Below, piece after piece: positions 57,136 to 64,000 of a stretch of 64,000 nucleotides of DNA (position 1 is its first letter; each line of letters opens with the position of its first letter). The notes under the pieces are model-generated. The model was not told the DNA's origin and ran no database searches. It saw only the letters and a program-made list of their open reading frames with translations. The position numbers were made by a program, and so were the translations under genes. The DNA comes from Isoetes taiwanensis (taxonomy: Eukaryota; Streptophyta; Lycopodiopsida; Isoetales; Isoetaceae): assembly GCA_021234155.1 (NCBI GenBank), contig JAJEKV010000004.1, positions 1,754,519 to 1,818,518 of the forward strand. The letters run 5' to 3'.

Positions 57136-57849
57136 AGGAGTCCTTTTTGTCCAAGGCTGTCATTGTTAGATTTAAACTTTTCAATTGTTTTAGATGCCAA
57201 AAAGTAAGCATTATCTAATTTAAGATTATGCCTTGTGTGTACTACAATATCTTCATTTCATGCAGGACATCTCTATAGTACGTACTACTATATGAGAAGC
57301 CTCGTGATGAAATGAAAAAGGTTAGAGAAGCATATGCATAGGAAAACAGAGAGTCTCTAAGAGGAACATTATTTATATCCAGATCATCTAGAGGATTTAC
57401 CTTCATCAATGCCAAATTGGTGGTTGGTCCCGGAGACAGACAAAGCAAAGGAGAAAGGCGAGAAGATATTCACTGATGAGTTCAACATTGCTTTAGATTG
57501 TGAGAGGAAGGTAACATTCGTATTATAGAGCTTTCATTCTTATTTATGATTTAGAGATATCAATCTAATATATATGTTGTTGTGCAATGTTTTCCAATAT
57601 GTATTTTAACTGGAAACTATGAGTGATGTTTCTTCTTCTCACTTGCAAATAAGATATCATTCTTCAATTTGAGCATATGGACAACACTTTCATATTGAGA
57701 AAGTTGACAAAGGTCATGTTATTTTTTACTTCGGAATAATCTCTTCTTTTCTTCAAAGGAGTCAATCCAGTACGAGGGACATAAATTCTATTGATGGCAA
57801 TGTGGATTATGTTGGAGTTATCTCCAAAATCATGATTTGAACTTTCGTT
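57136..57849. other. No recognisable gene
   Basis: Probably degraded CACTA interior. Open segments at 57242-57448 and 57664-57852 (minus) match nothing known to me. Confidence 0.3.
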
Positions 57850-58410
57850 CATTCCATGTGAATGTACTAAAGGCCAAATGGTTCAAAACCCAAACCCAAG
57901 GAAAAGTCAAACCATTCAAGCACACCCTTCTGGATTGTATGAGGTAGACACTTTGCATGTCTTAAGGGATTTGGACGAGCCTTTTATATTTCCTAGTCAG
58001 GTGAAGTAGGTTTTTTTTCCATGATAATCCTAAGGATAAGAAATGGCGGATAGTGGTTAATTCACAACCAACTTCTCAGAGAGTTATTGCCTTGCTTGTC
58101 CTTAATGATTCTAATTGGGACACTTAAGGATCATCATCTAATAGCCCGTTTCCTCTTGAATTGGAGTTGATTAACCCAATTGAAGAAACCATTGATCAAG
58201 AGCGCGATTCACAATTAGAGGACCACCAAGACCTTCAGTTAAGGTCTCCAATGCATAGCCCAGAACATCATATGTTTGACGACTACTTCGATGAGGAGAA
58301 CGATAGAGAAATTCAAACAGACTAACATGTATTGCGGCTCCTTTTGCAATTGGATGATGATGAAAGAGAAGAGGTTGAACATGATTTGCTATATGACATT
58401 ACCAAAGATT
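57850..58410 (+). pseudogene. CACTA TNP2-type transposase, C-terminal (DUF4216-like) tail
   Basis: Readable pieces in changing frames: NVLKAKWFKTQTQGKVKPF, HPSGLYEVDTLHVLRDLDE, PFIFPSQVK, then HDNPKDKKWRIVVNSQP. The order and content match the DUF4216 region at the end of plant CACTA (TNP2) transposases (EPFI..SQV.QVFY..DP....W.VV). An acidic tail follows. It lies about 1.25 kb from the CACTA terminus, as expected. The catalytic Transposase_21 domain was not found. Confidence 0.6.
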
Positions 58411-58849
58411 AGCTGAATTTTTTAAAATATATTTCATTGTCGTTGAAGAATATTGTGTTGAGATACTCTTGATACAATTGCTAGTATTATGCATTTATGA
58501 ACTTTTGAATCATATGAAACATACGATTTTGCACACTTTATAATATTTTCATAGCCTTCCCAATCTTGGTCTAGCCATATAGGATGGTATGAAATGAAGA
58601 CTTTGAGAAAGAGTAAAATATAGAGAAAGAGTGATCATATACGAGTGTAGCGGCAAATGGTTCTTCGAATAGATGGCACGTGTCTCTTTTGGTATCTTTG
58701 CATATAACATTATTTAAAATGCTTAAAGAAAATAACAAAGTGCATGACTAGTTAGAGTGCATACTATATGAGTTGATGGTATAGAGTATCTTTGCATATA
58801 ACATTATTTAAAATTAAAGAAAATTTAAAATGGAAATAGAGTCAATGAT

Positions 58850-59560
58850 AGCATCAACTCTAGAAATAGCGTACAAACAAGAGTTAAATCATATGTCAAC
58901 ATGAGTAGTAGAGTTTAGACTGCTGTAAGAGTCAACGGTAGCGTCAGACATAGGGTTAGATATAGAGTCAATAATATCATCAAACATAGAGTCATTGGTA
59001 GAGTTTGGAACTGACGATAGGGTTAGACATAGAGTCGAAATTAGAGGTCAATTTAAAGTCAGACGTAGCATCAACGGTAAGGTCAGGACTGGAATCAATA
59101 GTAGCGCCAGACATAGGGTTAGATATAGAGTCAATAATAGCATCAAGTATAGAGTCATTGGTACAGTCAGAATTAAAACTGACAATAATGTCAGACATAG
59201 AGTCAGAATTAGGGGTCAATATAAAGTCATATGTAGCATCAATGGTAAGGTCGGGACTAGAATCAGATGGCATGCATGATGAACCTAATGCTAACACCTT
59301 TTGACTCATAATGCATCAGCTATAGCGTCAGTTATAGCGTTAGATTTAAAATGATATAACATCATCTCTAGAGTTAGACATAGCGTCAAAATTAGAGTCA
59401 TAATACATGTATGCTTGAACCTAATGCCAACACCTATGACTCATAGTGCATCAGCTCACGCGTCAGTTGTGATGTCAGTTATCGCATTAGATTGGTTAAA
59501 ATGATATAGCGTCATACATAGAATTAGATATAGCGTCAGAATTAGCATCAGAGAAGTATC
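58850..59560 (+). repeat. CACTA 3' subterminal repeat array
   Basis: More than twenty degenerate units such as AGCGTCAGACATAGAGTTAG and ATAGAGTCAATAATAGCATC. Open frames on both strands across it are by-products of the repeat. Same motif class as 37261-37575. Confidence 0.75.
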
Positions 59561-59650
59561 TAACCATAAGTATTGCTATTAACTACAGAACATTGTTTTC
59601 ACCTCAAAACACATAAAAATATCCGTCTGACGCTATAACTGACTCTAGTA

Positions 59651-59669
59651 CCCCTTTTCTCTTGTAGTG
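59651..59669 (-). other. CACTA terminal inverted repeat (3' end)
   Basis: Reverse strand CACTACAAGAGAAAAGGGG. The first nine bases are the standard CACTA-superfamily terminus. LTR sequence follows immediately at 59670. Confidence 0.8.
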
Positions 59670-59897
59670 GAATTTGAGCCTGGGTAGGAGCTCTATGGTT
59701 GTACAGATGTGCTACCCTTCGAGGTAGTTGGATGTACTATTATTGCTAGTGCTGACATTATGTTATGCTTCCACTGTTATAGGAGCCCATCGGGGAAGTG
59801 GCGGGATAGACGGAGGCCTCTTGCGGCCGGAGGGCTGGATGGGGGATTTTCTACGAGATGTACAATGGGCATTGTATATTTGGTGGGGAGCATCACA
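59670..59897 (+). repeat. 3' LTR, 3' part
   Basis: Aligns with about 27078-27385 of the 5' LTR (GGGTAGGAGCTC, then GTGCTACCCTTCGAGGTAG, then GGGCTGGATGGGGGATTT) and ends CATCACA. That is the exact complement of TGTGATG at 35884, whereas the 5' LTR has TGTGAC/GTCACA. No PBS follows, consistent with a 3' LTR. Confidence 0.75.
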
Positions 59898-60219
59898 ACA
59901 TATCTAGCATATTATGAATGGAAGAAGGCATTTGAATTAGTACCTATAAGCGTAGCCTGCATCCAACAATCTTAGCGAGAAAATGCAAGGCATTCGAGAA
60001 TGGCTACCATGGGTGATATAATGTCCATGGTAAAAGGAGTTTAACTGCCATCTTGTCAAGTCAGCTACAATGGGTAAGCGACTGCTTGAGAAGATGTAGG
60101 CCAGAAGAGTCATCCTCCTGATTCAAAAGCCTCCAAATGAATTTTGAAATGAGAACTTTACTTTGAAGTGAGAAGTCTGTCATATCTAGACCATCTGCAC
60201 ATTTGGGAAGGTCACATTT
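59898..60219 (-). pseudogene. LINE ORF2 fragment (post-RT region)
   Basis: On the minus strand GLDMTDFSLQSKVLISKFIW followed by RLLNQEDDSSG matches the region after RT in plant L1-type ORF2 (GLG..D...Q.KALL.KW.WR.L.E). It fills the 322 bp between two LTRs of one family. Confidence 0.55.
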
Positions 60220-60660
60220 TGTGATGTTCTTATAGATTATATGATATAAATACATATATATTAGGCCACATCACTATACAAGCCTATATTAGTAGCCTTG
60301 TATATAGTATAATGTTTGGGGGAGGAGGTTGGGAGAGGATGCATGGCCAAGTTATTATATAACTTAGCCAACCTCGGATATGAAACCATTTTCACATGGC
60401 TTCATCCTATTGGTGAACCGCCGCACGGAGCATCCCATTGGAGCCACATGGCATATCGTTTAAATCCTAACCTATAAATGGCTAAACCCTAGACTTAGAC
60501 ATTTTGTTGACTCCAACAGTTCTTCACCCCAGCTTGCATTCATGATGTCATTTCAAAGATCATCTTCTACAGCACATCCTGTTGCAGCAGCCCTAGGAGC
60601 ACTTGCGCATCAAGAGAGGGCGAATCTACTCCAAATCACCTACAAATCACTGGAGAGCCT
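60220..60660 (+). repeat. Second LTR of the 25.9-kb family, 5' part
   Basis: Starts TGTGATGTTC and follows the family through AACTTAGCCAACCT, CACATGGC, CATTGGAGCCACATGGCA and the TATA box CCTATAAATG (60471-60480). Homology fades after about 60660. The 3' part is missing. Confidence 0.7.
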
Positions 60661-60781
60661 AGAAGCCGACGCCAGCTCGTTTGCAGTAGATATTCGAGAA
60701 GATTCTTGGGTAGATAGATGAGTTATTGTCTCCTAATTTCAGTAAAGCCATTCTAGACCACACAGTTCTGGAGATGAACTC

Positions 60782-60806
60782 TTTTTTTTTTTTTTTTTTT
60801 TTTTTT
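60782..60806 (+). repeat. Poly(T) tract (25)
   Basis: Uninterrupted T run. It could be the reverse of a retroposon poly(A) tail, but no body was identified. Confidence 0.9.
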
Positions 60807-62509
60807 ATTATTGAGATACGTACTTTGGACTCTGGCCAAGCTATTATGAAGTACAACAATTTGAGGTACATTGCTACACATTCTACATGCATTCTACGTA
60901 CATGTTTCTTTCTAAGACATATACATGTAAGGCACTTTTTTCATGAACCTTATACTAGGACCCACTTTTTACACATTCCATGGTATTGGATGTTTACGTA
61001 GATGAGGTTTTTTTTCCTCTTTACATTTGAAAAAATTAAATTGCATGACATGCAATGTTGATGTGCATGATTGCCAAGTGTGATTAAAACAAATTAGCTC
61101 ACATGCAAACTTGTTGCAAAGGGCTTATATCGTGGAAAGTAGCAATCTATTTACCCATGTATTTTTGCTTATGTTTTCAACCAATTTTTACCATATATTC
61201 AGGAAAATATGGACGTTGATTTCTTTCACAAGTATTAGGGTATCCATTCATAACCCTAATGCACTGCGCCATATTCGGTGATTTGAAGAGGGAGAGATTG
61301 GCCAAAATCTATCTCATCTTCGATCTCGTAGAACCTATGATCGATATTTACGTTTCTCCTGCATCAAAAAATTTGGTTCTACAAAGCTTTCTGGTTGATT
61401 AAAGCCAATTTCGATTTGGGCTAGATCTTGTGTGCTCTACAGTGATTTTGCTAAGGGTAACTCTGCATCAGTCTCGGAGGTCTGCTATGGAGCCATCAGA
61501 AAATGTTTACTGCCATTGTCTCCCTTATGCATACAATGCTTCCTTTTGAGGAAGCCAACATTGATTCTGAAGTTCTTTTTCAACCAAATGTGGATCACTC
61601 TACACCAACTCGATCTGTATGGACCGGAGTCTTCAATACAGGTCAGTTTAATCTTGGCTCCCATTCTTCAATAGATTGGACTCAAGAGCAACAAACATTA
61701 TGGAAATAAGGTTTTTTCTCAAACATATGATAGTTAAGCTATGCTCTATCCATATTAAAGTTACTTTTGAAAATATGAGATGGTCGTGGCCTTTTTAGAA
61801 GAAAATGATGTCAAATGCTTCATTATACATATCTTGTTGGGATATATTTGACTTATTTACCACCCTCAAACATCTTTGTTATGGCTGACTTTATCACATA
61901 CTCTAGTTTTGCTATACTCTTGCCTCCATTTCCATTTCAAGATTGACATAAACTTGACATAAACTTATTTTGCGGCATTTGTATGAACATACCGTTTTTA
62001 TTAGTGGTCTTATATTTGATGTACATAATTGTCATAACTTTGGCCTACATATTTTTGATGCGGTTTATTGATTTATGACATGTTAAGATACAAATGTAAC
62101 AATTCAATTGAGCTTGACTCGTGTATCACATTTTTGAGCGGATCACGGTGAAGGGTGATAAACCGTGGTGTTCCATTGCTTACCTGTTGGCCCTCTCATT
62201 GTTACCCTCTTTAGGCTAACCAATGTCTGTTTGGCTGCAGGTAACCGGAACTCCACCTCCTTTGGTTTGTTCCTTTTTTATGGTGAAACTGATTCGTTGA
62301 GAGAACAATTTCTCAAGATAAAGTTCATTAAGATAAGTCTTTCAATTGCTGCACTTATAAATTCTTGCATGCACTAGCAAGGCGTATGCTAAAACATTGT
62401 TCTCCTTTTAAGCGCAGAGCAAAGTTTGCAGACATTTCTGGAAGGAAGGCTTATGCTGGCTTTGGCACATGATACAAACATGGGTCCTATACATCCATAC
62501 CCCACAAAT
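60807..62509. other. No recognisable gene
   Basis: Two overlapping plus-strand frames at 61432-61674 and 61503-61709 are the best candidates (the second contains FEEANIDSEVLFQPNVDH). No family recognised. Otherwise AT-rich intergenic sequence. Confidence 0.3.
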
Positions 62510-62750
62510 GAGGAACTGTGTGTACGGTGTAGATTAAGGAATAAGGGGTGAATATGCCTAAATTCTTGACTCTCGATGCCCCTATCACCCCCGTGTGAAT
62601 ATGCACCCAAACCAAAGGGGGTTTCAGGGGGATTTTATTTTAAATGTGTTGGATGCAATGGTTTGTATTAATTAATGTTAATGATAGTTATGTGTTGATT
62701 GCTATATTAAAAAAAAATTTGGGCCCTTCGGGCCCTTAAGAAGGAATTTC
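62510..62750 (+). repeat. Relative of the 39.9-kb foldback element
   Basis: Shares GTGTACGGTGTAGATTAAGG and AATAAGGGGTGAATATGCCT with the loop at 40409-40446. AAAGGGGGTTT, AATGGTTTGTATTAATTAAT and the palindrome GGGCCCTTCGGGCCC then recall the right arm. Only loop plus one arm is present, so it is a truncated copy. Confidence 0.7.
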
Positions 62751-62844
62751 ACATGTAGAAACAATGATACAAACTATACTATACTTAATGTTAGAAACAA
62801 TGAGAGAGACTTTATTAAATGAGGCAGAGAAATGGAACAAAATA

Positions 62845-62906
62845 GCAAGAATCCTCCTCTAGGTTGAGTTGAATGGCAAGAATCCTCCTCTAGGTTGAGT
62901 TGAATG
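62845..62906 (+). repeat. 31-bp tandem duplication
   Basis: GCAAGAATCCTCCTCTAGG and the following 12 bases occur twice without change (62845-62875, 62876-62906). Confidence 0.95.
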
Positions 62907-64000
62907 GCATGGAGAAACGTAATTCACCTAGTCTCTTTGCTAAATGTAAAGAAAAAAAAAAAGAAAAAAACTACGGTGATGTATAATAATAAAAGAGCAA
63001 GAAGAATGAGTAAGGAACCAAGTTGAGAAACAAAGAATGGTAGAGAAATAGAATTTGATTCTTCACCACAACATTGTGTCCTGTATATCAATGGCATAAA
63101 AGCATAATTTGTCTCTTCATCACAATGCTATGAAGAGCAACTGCAATTTTTAAAATAGTTCTGCACCTAATTCATGTGCATGAAATTCCTGGATGGAGCG
63201 ATGGCTTAGAGCCATAGTAAAGTTGGTCTGGAATTTGAACCCAGAGTTTAACCATCCATCATGATATGAGTTGAACATAGTACTACATAAGATAACAGGC
63301 TGGACAATTGCACCAAAATAGAGTATTTGGAAATAGAGTGTTTGAAGATTCGTTCCTGCATAAGAAATGTCTCAGGAGAACAAACAAGGATACAATCTAT
63401 ATCGTCTATTCCACTGCAATGCAATAATGAAAGCCACACTTACTTTGGATATATAGCATTTGGAGCCATCGACTTTCGTTCCATTAAATTGGCGGCTAGC
63501 AAGAACAATGTCGACTGCAAGGCAAAACACATCATGTTATCACGATCCAATACCGGTGGAAAAACGATGGGCTTGCATATATCATCAAACAGACCCTCGA
63601 TGCCAAACAAGGATTCTTTTGGAGAATCTGAAATTCTTTACTTCAAATGAGTTCATACATCTACAAGCATATGTGAAATTACTCCCTGTCACAAGCTGTA
63701 AAGAGAGATGTAACCCATGGCAACCGCATAATCGAGAGCAAGAAAGAGTCCATACAAACAAAAAGCGGCCAATTCCTAGAAGTCTTGTGTTCATCCTATT
63801 TCTTTGGAAGGACCATTGAGCCCACACAAGTCTTTGCAACTAGAAAGCCAAGAGTATAGAAACGGTGTTTTGCCTTGAGGGGCTGAAAAAAATGGCAGCG
63901 GGATAGGTTTTGACTTGCAAAGATCAAAAAACGCCAAGACCAACTAGAGTGTTAAACATAGCTCCGCATATCGGCCCGGACATTGCAATCTGCCTCCATC
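62907..64000. other. No recognisable gene
   Basis: Overlapping plus-strand open segments at 63327-63650 and 63460-63819 are the longest. They show no motif I can name and are read in competing frames. Confidence 0.3.

Larger units (their letters stand above)
37166..59669 (+). mobile_element. CACTA/EnSpm transposon inserted in the 3' LTR (with nested content)
   Basis: The 3' end reads, on the reverse strand, CACTACAAGAGAAAAGGGG: the canonical CACTA terminus. It abuts the 3' LTR piece. Subterminal arrays of GTCA-containing repeats lie inside both ends (37261-37575 and 58850-59560), and a TNP2-type transposase tail lies at 57850-58410. The LTR halves on both sides meet at the same point, supporting one insertion. 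The 5' terminal CACTA is not convincing (CTACAGAGTGAG near 37162), and the 3-bp target duplication cannot be verified. Much of the transposase gene is missing or displaced. Confidence 0.6.
25901..59897 (+). mobile_element. Nested non-autonomous LTR retrotransposon (LARD-like), host of all insertions between
   Basis: The outer element is defined by a 5' LTR (25901-27385), PBS (27397-27408), PPT (35873-35883) and a 3' LTR split into 35884-37165 and 59670-59897. Flanking GCATA (25896-25900) and ACATA (59898-59902) agree at four of five bases, consistent with an aged 5-bp target duplication. Excluding the LINEs, the body is only about 1 kb and has no gag or pol, so it depended on another element for mobility. 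The LTRs are clearly diverged, so insertion is old. The reading as one element is inference from ends, order and split position. Confidence 0.65.

Noticed and set aside
58992-59309. Overlapping 94-105-residue frames on both strands
   Set aside because: Same explanation: tandem subterminal repeats, no protein-like composition.
1-64000. CRISPR array, bacterial operons, or tRNA/rRNA genes
   Set aside because: No regularly spaced identical repeats with unique spacers, no prokaryotic gene organisation, and no sequence folding into a complete tRNA was recognised by eye.

Overview
This is eukaryotic nuclear DNA from a land plant. The genes have spliceosomal introns, and the recognisable host genes are plant-type: a DOXC-class 2-oxoglutarate dioxygenase, an RDR-gamma-like RNA-dependent RNA polymerase, a phytocyanin-like secreted protein and a PPR fragment. 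Retrotransposon primer-binding sites match plant initiator tRNA-Met. Low gene density, mixed old transposons and LINEs that end in microsatellites fit a large non-seed-plant genome, possibly a fern. That last point is a guess; no single feature proves it. I found no tRNA gene, rRNA gene or CRISPR array.

Layout. 0-6 kb: AT-rich, gene-poor, with a hAT transposase tail on the minus strand. 6.2-8.25 kb: the most complete gene, a dioxygenase with TATA box, 5'UTR intron and three coding exons, but four frame breaks. 9.2-10.9 kb: tRNA-like repeats, then two tandem 557-bp units, each carrying one exon of an RNA-dependent RNA polymerase. 15.2-18.5 kb: a tandem duplication of about 1.09 kb; each copy carries the start of a phytocyanin-like gene, and copy 2 is split by a 0.7-kb inverted-repeat element. 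18.5-25.4 kb: unidentified gene-like remnants, a degenerate minisatellite, a deleted Ty1/copia element, a LINE 3' end and SINE-like tails.

25.9-59.9 kb is best read as one stack of nested transposons. A non-autonomous LTR retrotransposon (5' LTR 25901-27385, PBS, PPT 35873-35883, 3' LTR) has two related LINEs in its body; one LINE carries a SINE. Its 3' LTR appears to be cut in two (35884-37165 and 59670-59897) by a CACTA/EnSpm element of about 22.5 kb. That element shows a 3' CACTA terminus, two subterminal repeat arrays and the tail of a TNP2-type transposase. Inside it lie a broken 3' half of a TRM10 tRNA methyltransferase gene, a 910-bp foldback element, tRNA-like hairpin repeats and a decayed Ty3/gypsy element (minus strand, gag-PR-RT-RH-INT plus an extra ORF). 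The gypsy protease region is interrupted by a 603-bp hAT MITE with a perfect 8-bp target duplication.

60-64 kb: another LTR of the same family, a LINE fragment, a relative of the foldback element and unidentified sequence. Almost every coding region is broken, so the window is mainly a record of transposition and gene-fragment shuffling rather than a set of cooperating genes.
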